A DNA stretch of 64,000 bases from JAYWDA01 sp043747555 (lineage in GTDB: Bacteria > Bdellovibrionota > Bdellovibrionia > Bdellovibrionales > Bdellovibrionaceae), in contig JAYTOY010000070.1 in NCBI GenBank assembly GCA_043747555.1, positions 1-64,000 on the forward strand, read 5' to 3'. Below are positions 25,727-33,436 of this stretch, piece by piece. The position numbers and the translations under genes were made by a program. Within the stretch, counting starts at the first letter, position 1. Every line of letters starts with the position of its first letter. Below the pieces are notes generated by a model. The model was not told where the DNA came from. It ran no database searches and saw only the letters and a list, made by a program, of their open reading frames with translations.

Positions 25727-25753
25727 CTTTCGAATTCCATAGGAATTCGAAAG
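25727..25753. repeat. Perfect 12-bp palindrome with 3-nt loop
   Basis: CTTTCGAATTCC (25727-25738), loop ATA, then GGAATTCGAAAG (25742-25753) form a perfect hairpin between two convergent lipoprotein genes. A 5-bp stem AGAGG/CCTCT (25703-25717) sits just upstream. No U-tract follows on either strand, so it is not a standard intrinsic terminator, although it may stop or protect transcripts. Confidence 0.65.
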
Positions 25754-25832
25754 GAAACAACGAACCACTTAACCCACTAGAATAAAGAAATAATCTTGAG
25801 GCGTTAAGCTGCCCTAACCACACTCAAAGTAA

Positions 25833-25849
25833 GGCGGGCACGACATTAA
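25833..25849. repeat. Second copy of 17-bp direct repeat
   Basis: GGCGGGCACGACATTAA here is identical to 25631-25647. The first copy supplies the stop codon of the cassette 1 lipoprotein on the plus strand, and the second supplies the stop codon (TTA read in reverse) of the minus-strand lipoprotein. The copies bracket 185 bp. Confidence 0.7.
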
Positions 25850-26508
25850 AGAGCGTTTTCTCGGGGAGTGACAGACTCACGGCGCTGAGCTTTTGAAATA
25901 CGGCCTTTGATCATTAAGACGCCGCCATGAATGCCGCCGTCCAAATTGGAATTTGCTAACGTCCCATTGCGAAGGTCGCCGGCGCGCTTGCTATCGAAAA
26001 AGAAAGGAGTGCCAGCAACAGCATTTCCTTGATAAATCATCACACGGACTGAACTGCCCTGGGCATGAAAATCAACAGTCAGATCCAAGGGCGCCGGGGA
26101 TAAAGAATCTAGGCGACGCTCTAAAATAGGATTCGTTCCTGTGTTATTAATTTCAATTGTTCCCACAAGCTGAGGCCCACTGCGATTGAGTTTAAGATGA
26201 ACTCCGTCTGATAAGTTGGGATTTTTTGCAAACATAACTAGTTCAATACTAGAGTCGGCTTCATCCAGGGCGCCCCCCAGATCAGTCCCTAAGGACACCT
26301 GCGACGATGATATCGTTTTTAGGAATCGAATGCCACCAGTTCCGATGTATTCGCCGTTTGGTTTTTCTTGGACAGAGCCCCAAGTGGAAGCTTCCTCGAC
26401 GCCAACTTTAATTTCGTCACTTTTTGTAACGCGGCCGCAGCCTGCAGAAATCAGAAAAGGTAAAACAAAGGAAAATATTAAGGCCGATTTTAGAAAGTAT
26501 TTTTCCAC
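25846..26508 (-). CDS. Lipoprotein of unknown function
   Basis: The 220-residue product has a signal peptide with lipobox SAGC (Cys24). The mature part is strand-rich, with Gly, Ser and Asn and no further Cys; the pattern would suit a jelly-roll or concanavalin-like sandwich, but I cannot assign a family. The ATG lies 19 nt inside the end of dcd, so the two are co-translated, and rpmG precedes dcd. The stop codon lies in the 17-bp direct repeat. The coupling to dcd looks positional rather than functional. Confidence 0.72.
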   Translation of the reverse strand: MEKYFLKSALIFSFVLPFLISAGCGRVTKSDEIKVGVEEASTWGSVQEKPNGEYIGTGGIRFLKTISSSQVSLGTDLGGALDEADSSIELVMFAKNPNLSDGVHLKLNRSGPQLVGTIEINNTGTNPILERRLDSLSPAPLDLTVDFHAQGSSVRVMIYQGNAVAGTPFFFDSKRAGDLRNGTLANSNLDGGIHGGVLMIKGRISKAQRRESVTPRENAL

Positions 26509-27026
26509 ATCATTGACTCCACTGGGAGAGGTTTCACTTCATTGTACTTTGCATTGAGCTTTTCGCCGTAAGGAACCAAAAGATCTCCACTGATTTCAAA
26601 ATAGATCAGCTGGCCAATCGGCATTCCTGGATAAACCCGAACCGGTTTTTTCACAGAAATTTCTAGTGTCCAATAGTTGCAAAACCCAACGTCCCCTTTG
26701 CCTGCGGTGGCGTGAATATCGATTCCCAGTCTCCCGACACTCGACTTACCCTCAAGAAATGGAACATGCTTGTGAGTTTCAGTGTATTCCATGGTGACGC
26801 CAAGATAAAAGTTATCAGGCGTCAAAACATGACCCTCGGGGGACATTTCAAAGGTTTCGATGCGATTGTGTTTTTTTGAATCAAGAACGGAATCGACGTA
26901 AATTCCTAAGGTTTTGCCAAGATGGACGTCGTAAGAGTTCGATCCTAGACAATCGCGTTGGTAGGGCTCAATTTTAATAGAGCCCTTTTCCATCGATTCA
27001 AGGATCTTTTTATCCGTTAAAATCAT
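26490..27026 (-). CDS. dcd: dCTP deaminase
   Basis: Deaminates dCTP to dUTP, the main dTMP precursor route in many Gram-negatives. The 178-residue product carries the trimer and active-site motifs: LGSNSYDVHLG, EGKSSVGRLGIDIHATAGKG with the catalytic loop, and WTLEISVKKPVRVYPGMPIGQL with the catalytic Glu. It is slightly shorter than E. coli Dcd. It begins 5 nt after rpmG on the minus strand and overlaps the lipoprotein gene. Together with cdd and maf it adds to the window's nucleotide-pool enzymes. Confidence 0.95.
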   Translation of the reverse strand: MILTDKKILESMEKGSIKIEPYQRDCLGSNSYDVHLGKTLGIYVDSVLDSKKHNRIETFEMSPEGHVLTPDNFYLGVTMEYTETHKHVPFLEGKSSVGRLGIDIHATAGKGDVGFCNYWTLEISVKKPVRVYPGMPIGQLIYFEISGDLLVPYGEKLNAKYNEVKPLPVESMMWKNTF

Positions 27027-27031
27027 CCAGG

Positions 27032-27211
27032 TTACTTAGTTTCACGATGAACAGTGTGCTTCTGAAGATTTGGATTGTACTTCTTCTTCTCCATGCGACC
27101 TGGAGTCTTGGTTTTGTTTTTAGTCGTCGTATAACGCGATACGGGCTTGCCAGCTGCTTTAGCTTCAGTGCATTCCAAAGTAACGATAATACGACCTGAT
27201 TTTTTTGCCAT
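27032..27211 (-). CDS. rpmG: 50S ribosomal protein L33
   Basis: A 59-codon gene encoding a Lys-rich ribosomal protein that begins MAKKSGRIIVTLECTEA and contains SRYTTTKNKTKTPGRMEKKKY, the L33 signature. Only one Cys is present, so this is the zinc-free form rather than the form with two CxxC pairs. GGGAGAA lies 6-7 nt before the ATG. It is the first gene of an rpmG-dcd-lipoprotein transcript and diverges from the ChaN-like gene. In many bacteria rpmG sits with rpmB or secE; neither is nearby here. Confidence 0.97.
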   Translation of the reverse strand: MAKKSGRIIVTLECTEAKAAGKPVSRYTTTKNKTKTPGRMEKKKYNPNLQKHTVHRETK

Positions 27212-27312
27212 GATAATTCTCCCTCACACTTCTATGGTGGACTTTTGCGCCTCCCATGAGTATTGAAGAGGGAAGCTATCAAAAGTGAGCTTAAACATCA
27301 AGGGGGATCCTG

Positions 27313-28176
27313 GTGAAAAATTTGGTTTTTTTCGGTTTGATGTTACTTGGGCTCTCTGCGGGAGCGGTTCCCGGCGGACTTTTCTCTGGCAAAACTCAGG
27401 CAAGCGTGGTTTTGGATGATGCTCTGGGGAATGTGAAGCCTGGCTCGGTGGTGATTATTGGGGAAAATCATGGGCTTAAGACCCACCAAGCCCAGCAACT
27501 AGCAATTTTGCAAATTTTAACTTACGCAGGATTGAAAATTTCCGTGGGAATGGAGTTTTTTGCTTATCCCGACCAACCCCTGGTGAATCGTTATCGTTCG
27601 GGCCGAATGGATGAAGAGGATTTCTTAAAAGCCATCGGCTGGGGCAGTTTAGATTTTTCGTATTACCGGGATCAAGTGACCTATCCTGATAAAACAATCG
27701 GCGGCAAGACAGTCGCGTTGAATGCGCCTCGTTCGCTCACAGGAAAAATTGCCAAAACGGGGATTGAGTCTTTAACTCCAGAAGAATTTCAGCTTTTGCC
27801 TCCAAACTTTACGTTGGGACAAGAATCTTATAAAACTCGATTTACAGAAAATGTGCCGCACCAAATGCCAGTCGCAGATATGGACCGTCTTTTCACGGCT
27901 CAAAGCGTGTGGGATGATACAATGGCTTGGCGAGCGAAAGAATTTTTGGATAAGCACCCTAAGCAAGTTTTGGTGATCATTGTTGGAGAATTTCACGTGC
28001 AGTATGGCGGCGGCCTTCCGGATCGCCTTAAGGCCCGTGGGGTGTCATCAGTGCTGACTTTCTCGCAGATCGATACTCGAGACTTCAGTGATAGTGATTT
28101 ACCGCAGCTCATTGCACCATCCCCTCGGGATGGTCTACGAGCTGATTATTTATGGTTAGCTCCTGCTGAAGAGTAG
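27313..28176 (+). CDS. ChaN-family exported protein
   Basis: The 287-residue product has a signal peptide (about 1-17, SAGAVP), but no lipobox. The mature domain shows the ChaN/EreA-like pattern: VVIIGENHGLKTHQAQQ at the front (the GE-H motif), GMEFFAYPDQPLVNRY, then a C-terminal LVIIVGEFHVQYGGGLPDRL segment with the second GEFH motif. The superfamily includes haem-binding ChaN of Campylobacter, which helps iron uptake, and erythromycin esterases. A haem or iron role is plausible but not proven. It starts at GTG 27313, after AGGGGGA. Confidence 0.8.
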   Translation: MKNLVFFGLMLLGLSAGAVPGGLFSGKTQASVVLDDALGNVKPGSVVIIGENHGLKTHQAQQLAILQILTYAGLKISVGMEFFAYPDQPLVNRYRSGRMDEEDFLKAIGWGSLDFSYYRDQVTYPDKTIGGKTVALNAPRSLTGKIAKTGIESLTPEEFQLLPPNFTLGQESYKTRFTENVPHQMPVADMDRLFTAQSVWDDTMAWRAKEFLDKHPKQVLVIIVGEFHVQYGGGLPDRLKARGVSSVLTFSQIDTRDFSDSDLPQLIAPSPRDGLRADYLWLAPAEE

Positions 28177-28186
28177 GATTTGGTCA

Positions 28187-28214
28187 CTTAGGTCCGGGAC
28201 CGGCTTAGGTCCGG
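28187..28214. repeat. Tandem repeat of CTTAGGTCCGG
   Basis: CTTAGGTCCGG occurs at 28187-28197 and again at 28204-28214, a 17-nt period. Each copy contains a GGTCC-type palindrome, and GGCTT/AAGCC can pair around the second copy. It sits between the chaN-like stop and the CheY-like promoter. It is GC-rich compared with its surroundings. Confidence 0.5.
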
Positions 28215-28231
28215 ACAAGCCTTAAAAAAAA

Positions 28232-28259
28232 TTGAGTCTGTCGGTGGGTTCTCTACAAT
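28232..28259 (+). promoter_or_regulatory. Sigma-70-type promoter of the CheY-like gene
   Basis: TTGAGT (28232-28237), a 16-nt spacer and TACAAT (28254-28259). The expected start near 28266 gives a leader of about 17 nt that contains GGAGG at 28274-28278, four bases before the ATG at 28283. Confidence 0.6.
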
Positions 28260-28282
28260 AAGGCAATAGCGCCGGAGGCCCC

Positions 28283-28687
28283 ATGTTCCCTTTAGAAACT
28301 CGAATACTTGTCATTGATGATATGCCGTCCATTCGAGATCTAGTGAAGAATCATTTAAAAGCGATTGGCTATAAAAACTTATTTGAGGCTGGCGACGGGG
28401 ACCAAGGCCATAAAATGTTGATTCACCAAAAAAATGCTGGAAATCCAGTGCAGCTGGTGATTTCGGATTGGAATATGCCAGTCATGAACGGCTTAGATCT
28501 TTTAAAGATGCTGCGTAAAACATCGGAATGGCAAAACCTCCCCTTTGTCATCTTAACTTCTGAAGCAGAGCGAGAACAAGTGACAGAAGCTATTCTGGCA
28601 GGTGTCTCGCAATATGTAGTGAAGCCTTTTGCCGGAAAGATTTTTGAAGATAAATTAAAAGCAGCTTGGCAGAAACATAATAAATAG
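28283..28687 (+). CDS. CheY-like single-domain response regulator
   Basis: A 134-residue receiver domain with no output domain. It shows the acidic pocket VIDDMPS near residue 13, phospho-acceptor Asp62 in VISDWNMPVMNGLDLL, the Thr in FVILTSEA, and the Lys in YVVKPFAGK. The sequence around Asp62 and the KPF motif are close to chemotaxis CheY. It sits at the edge of a signalling island and converges on an exported-protein gene with 8 nt between stops. A single-domain regulator could receive phosphate from the Hpt/CheA-like kinase at 29214-31163; that pairing is inference. Confidence 0.94.
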   Translation: MFPLETRILVIDDMPSIRDLVKNHLKAIGYKNLFEAGDGDQGHKMLIHQKNAGNPVQLVISDWNMPVMNGLDLLKMLRKTSEWQNLPFVILTSEAEREQVTEAILAGVSQYVVKPFAGKIFEDKLKAAWQKHNK

Positions 28688-28695
28688 GTCCCGTT

Positions 28696-29169
28696 TTAAA
28701 GTCCGGCTGCGGAGTATGTCATTGTGAACCTTCCATCCTGAGCTTCGATTTTAAAAAGTCTATCAGTGGAAACAAATTTAAATTCACCGTCTTTCATAAA
28801 AAACTTGTCGCTCAACTCTATGGCAGAGGGTCCTTCTACATGAAACTGAACTCTTCTTTGAATCAAATCTGTTTGCGTGTTCGGACCATTCTGTAAAATA
28901 ATCGTACATTCATAAGATGTGTTACGTAGACCGCAGACAAAATTTAATTTTTGATCCGCTGAAACAATCGCTTTACCCGGGCCAATGAAGGAATTTTTAA
29001 TCGGAACATTCATAGCGTGATAAAGATCTTTCGTATCGTTATCAGAAATTCCTGACAAGTCTTTTGGCCCCAGCTGAATCATTGTCTGCAGGCCAAAAAA
29101 ACGGGCGGTGGTGGCGGCTTCTATGTGCGGAGCTAAAATAAGGCTAATGTAAAAAATAAAAGACTTCAT
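28696..29169 (-). CDS. Exported protein of unknown function
   Basis: The 157-residue product has a signal peptide (about 1-18, HIEA before AT). Two Cys in the mature part (near 79 and 87) could form a disulfide. No domain is recognised. It lies 44 nt downstream of the CheA-like kinase gene in the same direction and so may be the last gene of the FecR-kinase transcript. An exported product at the end of a sensory operon could act as a target or an input, but the sequence does not show which. Confidence 0.68.
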   Translation of the reverse strand: MKSFIFYISLILAPHIEAATTARFFGLQTMIQLGPKDLSGISDNDTKDLYHAMNVPIKNSFIGPGKAIVSADQKLNFVCGLRNTSYECTIILQNGPNTQTDLIQRRVQFHVEGPSAIELSDKFFMKDGEFKFVSTDRLFKIEAQDGRFTMTYSAAGL

Positions 29170-29213
29170 GAATCAAATTTAGGCCGGGATAAAACAATGT
29201 CAAGCCGACAATA

Positions 29214-31163
29214 TTATGCGACACCCAAAAGGGGCGGCTTTGCAGGGCTTTTTTGTTCCTGTAAGTACGGCACTTCGATGGTGAGTGTGGTTCCTTGCCC
29301 CATCACCGAATCAACCCATGCAGTACCACCTAATGTCAGAGCAGAAATCAAAATAGCATCCATTCCAACGCCGCGACCTGAAGTTTCAGTAGCGACTGCT
29401 TTTGTCGAAAATTCTGTGTCAAAAACTCGTTGAATCACTTCATGATCAGATTCTGTGACGGTAGCAATGCCTTTTTCCATCAGTTTACTGCGAATCTTGA
29501 CGGGATCAATGCCGCCGCCATCATCGGTGATTTTTATTTGTAAAATTGAGGTCGGAAGATGTATTAAATTAAATTCAACTGAGATCTGCCCGGACTCTGG
29601 CTTTCCAGAGGCTTGCCGAACTTCAGGAGCTTCAATGCCATGGTCAACTGCATTTCTAAAAGCATGGACAAGACAAGACAGCAAAGGAGAATAAATTTCT
29701 GGAAGAATCCGAAGTTCGCCATTGACGATTTGAAGTTCATTGATTTTTTTCTGTTCACTTTCGGCCACGGTTTGAATCAGTTCTTTAAAGGGCTCAAAAA
29801 ACATAGAGATCGGTTCCATCATATATTTTTTTAAAAGATCGTCGGCCTTATCTTGGCCTTGGCTCCATTTTGAAATTCGATGACTTAAACCGATAATTTC
29901 TGAGATTGGTAGTTCCACGGTTCGTTCGTCAGAAATTCCTTTGTCACCCCAGATATTTTTTGTGTCTTTAATAAATTCTTGGAATGAGCTTTGGATTTCC
30001 TGGCATTTTTCTTTGAGGGGCGCAGCTTGTTCTAAAAAGTGCTGACCTTTGGCATCGGCTAAAACTTGCTCGGCTTGATGACATAATTGTGCTGTCTTTA
30101 TGACTGAAAATGAAGCGCTGCCACCCTTGACTGTGTGTAGGACTCGAAAGATCTCATCGCGGCTCCAGTCTTTAATGGGTTGTTCAAGATGATTTGTTAA
30201 TTTTGTTAACATCGTTTGCGCTTCGCGGATAAAGCCTGAAACTTCTTTTTTATTTTTAACTAATTTAATAATGAGGCGAGCGTGCTCACGATCAAGCTCG
30301 GCTTGTTTTTTGGCCTCAACTAAGGATGTGATATCGGAGGCGACAACAACCACTCCATCGATGACCCCTGTGTCTGCGCGTAGTGGAAAGTACTCAATAA
30401 AAATTGATTTTCCTTCGCTGTGCGGAAAAGATGGAGGACCTAAGGGGGCTAAATCTTCAAAGGGGAGCATCTCTGAAAACAGAGTTGTCATCCACTTTTT
30501 AAGACCCTCAACTTTATTTTCTGGCATTCGAAGAACGTCCCAGATGGGTTGTCCTGCCGGCGCACATTCCAGGACACTTTGACAAGCCTGTGAGGTCGTT
30601 TCAAAACATTTCCCATCGGCGCCAAAAATTAAAAACCCTTGATGTAAGCTATCTAAAAGCGCTTTCATTTGCAGGTTCAAACGGGTGACTTCCTGGGTTC
30701 TGGCTTCGACCATTTTCTCTAAATTTTTACTGTACTGTTCTAATTCCCCTTGAGCTTTTTTAAGGTCGTTAATATAACCTTCCTTTTGCTCTAGCTCACC
30801 ACGGTATTTATGTTGCAAGCGCTCTTCAAGGGTCACATCACGAACATAAACAATCCAGTGTCGATCGGGATCAGCTGGAGAAAATTTTCGACATGTCAGT
30901 TGAACACGGCCGGTTTGTCCTTCTTGATTGGTGAAGTTAACCTCTTTATAGGTCGTTGGATCAATAATTGACCCCAGCTTTTCACACCAGTCGACTTTTT
31001 CACTGAAGGTTAACAATTCATGGAATCTAAATTTTTGAGCCTTCCGAAAGGGCATCCCACAGAGGAGAAGGGCCGTTTCATTAGCGTAAATAATTTTCCC
31101 ACTTTCCTCTAAAATAAAAAGTGGTTCTAATAAGGTGTCAAACTGGCTGTAGTCAAAACTCAT
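29214..31163 (-). CDS. PAS-Hpt-HATPase histidine kinase, CheA-like
   Basis: A soluble kinase of about 649 residues. Two PAS-like domains (about 10-130 and 180-290) flank a coiled coil; a second coiled coil leads to an Hpt domain, with phospho-accepting His343 in HTVKGGSASF. The CheA-type ATPase follows: N box HAFRNAVDHGIE near 500, DDGGGID near 548, GRGVGMD near 595. The CheW-like C-terminal domain and the separate CheY-binding domain are absent. I chose the ATG at 31163 because it overlaps the FecR gene's stop as ATGA and has GAGG upstream; this drops 18 residues from the longest frame. The partner regulator is probably a receiver protein of the same island. Confidence 0.88.
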   Translation of the reverse strand: MSFDYSQFDTLLEPLFILEESGKIIYANETALLLCGMPFRKAQKFRFHELLTFSEKVDWCEKLGSIIDPTTYKEVNFTNQEGQTGRVQLTCRKFSPADPDRHWIVYVRDVTLEERLQHKYRGELEQKEGYINDLKKAQGELEQYSKNLEKMVEARTQEVTRLNLQMKALLDSLHQGFLIFGADGKCFETTSQACQSVLECAPAGQPIWDVLRMPENKVEGLKKWMTTLFSEMLPFEDLAPLGPPSFPHSEGKSIFIEYFPLRADTGVIDGVVVVASDITSLVEAKKQAELDREHARLIIKLVKNKKEVSGFIREAQTMLTKLTNHLEQPIKDWSRDEIFRVLHTVKGGSASFSVIKTAQLCHQAEQVLADAKGQHFLEQAAPLKEKCQEIQSSFQEFIKDTKNIWGDKGISDERTVELPISEIIGLSHRISKWSQGQDKADDLLKKYMMEPISMFFEPFKELIQTVAESEQKKINELQIVNGELRILPEIYSPLLSCLVHAFRNAVDHGIEAPEVRQASGKPESGQISVEFNLIHLPTSILQIKITDDGGGIDPVKIRSKLMEKGIATVTESDHEVIQRVFDTEFSTKAVATETSGRGVGMDAILISALTLGGTAWVDSVMGQGTTLTIEVPYLQEQKSPAKPPLLGVA

Positions 31164-33325
31164 CGGAAAGCCTCGTTCTTTTTTATTAAAAGGCTGAACT
31201 CTCGTGCGCTCGTCCAATCGGAATTCATATCTGGATTTTCAGAAATAGCACGCACCCGCCAGTAAAGTTTTCCAGAAGGTAATTTATTTTTAACTAAGAA
31301 TCTAGGCTCAGTCGTTTGTATAGTAATAAGGGTCGAATCAAACGACGGGCTTGCGCTAATATCCAACTGATATACTTTGACGTCTTTGACTGATTTCCAC
31401 TCAAGCCAAATAAAGACTTCTGTTTCCTGTTGCATAAAGACAGTGGTTTTATCAAAGGGCTCCATTAAACTAGGTAAAGCTAATGGGACCCGGTAAATAT
31501 ATTGAAATTTTTCTGGAGGGGAATAGCGCGAAATAGTCTTTCCAGCTTGATTCAAGGCAACGACCCTGACATGGAAAGTTCCTGGTTTTTCTAGAATGAC
31601 AGGAACACTGGCTGTACTGACTTCTAACTTTTTTGAATTTGAAAAACGAGCGTCTTGATCTAGCTCTAAAAGGTATTTTTGTGCGCCGGGGACCGGGGTC
31701 CATGCCACTAGCATTTCCTTGCTTGGAGCAGGTAAGGTCTTATCGGTCCCATTGACGATCAAATCTTGCAATGGATTGATTTTTGGATCTAAGAAGGAAA
31801 CGCTGATCGATCCCACTTCACCTGGAAGACTTGCGAGGCCACGGGGACTCATCGAGAAAACTCGGAAATAGCTAAGGCCAGGGGCATAATTTTTTAGATC
31901 AAATTGATTTGAATTAGAAGAATAAACTTTTGCATTTTGAAAGTCTTTTGTCCTTGCGACTTGAACTTTAAATTGCGCGATCCCATCTGGTTTTTCCCAA
32001 ATAATGGTTGGGATCGCTTCAGATGAAGGGGACCTTTTTTCAGCCGTGGCAGGATTAAAAATAATCTTATTAGTCACAAGGCGTGGAGCCATCGGACGTT
32101 GTTCAAGACCGACGATCAGGTTGACTGGATGCGTATCGGACCAGGCACTGAACGCCTCAGCATTTTTTTCACCGCGAACCCGGATAAAATATTCTCCCGT
32201 CGGAAGTGAGGGGGATACAGCTTCTAGATTTTCAACAACCGTGTTCGCAAGAATATCTCTAAACTGTATATCTCGAGCTATTTGGTAATGGTAATTTTTT
32301 GAATCTTTCGTTTCTTGCCATTTTATTAGAAAACTTGATTTTAAGTTTTCTGGTAACGTATCGACGTTCATTTCGAACTGAAGTGACTGACCTTTAGCGG
32401 GTTCCAAAAGCACAGGTGCCTCAAGGCGGGCCACACTAAAAGTATTGGTCGCAGAAGTGTTAAGCTCTTGCCCTGAAACACTTAAGGCTTTGACTCGCCA
32501 AAAGAACTCTCCTTCGCCGCTGCGGAGGGGTACACCCGTCTTTTCTAGGGTGGTACGTCCATTCCAAACAATCTCTTTAAAAAAAGTGTCACGAGCGATT
32601 TCAATTTTAAACTGGGGCACTTTCTGGGAGGCTGACCAAGTGAAGGGAAGTTCGTCACCTTCTTTGATTTGCTTAAATCTACTTTTATCGGCCACCAACA
32701 ATTTGATGGACGGGCGAGGGACTTCTTCTAATTTTTCCGCCAGTGAGACCGATTGATCTTTCTGCAAAACTTTTGTTTGGTTCTTTGATTTGATAGCTGC
32801 AGCGCCCTGCTGAAGCTTGACATCGAGCTGGCCGGATCTGGATTTATTAAGCTGAAGTATGGTTTTTTCATTAGTGGCCGATTTTTCACCCTTTAAATTG
32901 TACTCTTCTTTTCCAGCAGTCACTTTTAATTTTCCCTCTGGACTTAGTTGTCCTATAAAATCTCCATACTTAAGATCTAAAGTCATTTCACCATTTTGAA
33001 AGTTTAATGTGACTAAGGAATTTTCCTTTAAATTGATGACAGAGCCATCATTGAGTAAAATGGAAACTTCGGACCTTTCACCGGTAAAGATGCTGTCCTT
33101 TTGGTGGACATCGAATGCCTTTCCCGCAGTTTTCCAAGCAAAGGCAGAGGCATTCTTGAGCCGAACATCATTTTTGGTCAATGAGATACTGCCAATCTGT
33201 TGTTGAGTGCTTTCAGATTTGTCTTTAAAAAATAGCGAGTCGTCATACAGCAAGTATGAGAAAATTGCGATCACAAGGATCGCAAGGCTCAGAAATATTT
33301 TATCGCCACGATTCAAGAAATTCAT
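31160..33325 (-). CDS. FecR-domain protein with fibronectin-type repeats
   Basis: The 721-residue product has one N-terminal membrane segment (about 11-27) followed by a FecR-type domain (about 50-160: KDSIFTGERSEVSILLNDGS and NSLVTLNFQNGEM). The remainder, to the end, is a series of about five fibronectin-like beta-sandwich modules, each with a W...Y/F pattern and endings such as GEFFWRVKAL, GEYFIRVRG, LSYFRVFS and GKLYWRVRAI. It would be anchored in the inner membrane and project into the periplasm. The stop overlaps the kinase start. Such an extracytoplasmic protein in one operon with a soluble kinase suggests a sensing role, which is inference. Confidence 0.85.
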   Translation of the reverse strand: MNFLNRGDKIFLSLAILVIAIFSYLLYDDSLFFKDKSESTQQQIGSISLTKNDVRLKNASAFAWKTAGKAFDVHQKDSIFTGERSEVSILLNDGSVINLKENSLVTLNFQNGEMTLDLKYGDFIGQLSPEGKLKVTAGKEEYNLKGEKSATNEKTILQLNKSRSGQLDVKLQQGAAAIKSKNQTKVLQKDQSVSLAEKLEEVPRPSIKLLVADKSRFKQIKEGDELPFTWSASQKVPQFKIEIARDTFFKEIVWNGRTTLEKTGVPLRSGEGEFFWRVKALSVSGQELNTSATNTFSVARLEAPVLLEPAKGQSLQFEMNVDTLPENLKSSFLIKWQETKDSKNYHYQIARDIQFRDILANTVVENLEAVSPSLPTGEYFIRVRGEKNAEAFSAWSDTHPVNLIVGLEQRPMAPRLVTNKIIFNPATAEKRSPSSEAIPTIIWEKPDGIAQFKVQVARTKDFQNAKVYSSNSNQFDLKNYAPGLSYFRVFSMSPRGLASLPGEVGSISVSFLDPKINPLQDLIVNGTDKTLPAPSKEMLVAWTPVPGAQKYLLELDQDARFSNSKKLEVSTASVPVILEKPGTFHVRVVALNQAGKTISRYSPPEKFQYIYRVPLALPSLMEPFDKTTVFMQQETEVFIWLEWKSVKDVKVYQLDISASPSFDSTLITIQTTEPRFLVKNKLPSGKLYWRVRAISENPDMNSDWTSAREFSLLIKKNEAFR

Positions 33326-33436
33326 ATTATTTCCTAGGGTTAGGATCGGAATATTAACTGAAAAGGGTTACGGACCAAGGGCTAAGTAATCAGAGCCGGA
33401 CTCCACTCTGATAGGGTTTTTAAGCATAATAAAGGC

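Noticed and set aside
28187..28230. Terminator for the ChaN-like gene
   Set aside because: The A-rich run after the dyad gives no U-tract in the plus-strand transcript, so an intrinsic terminator is not supported.
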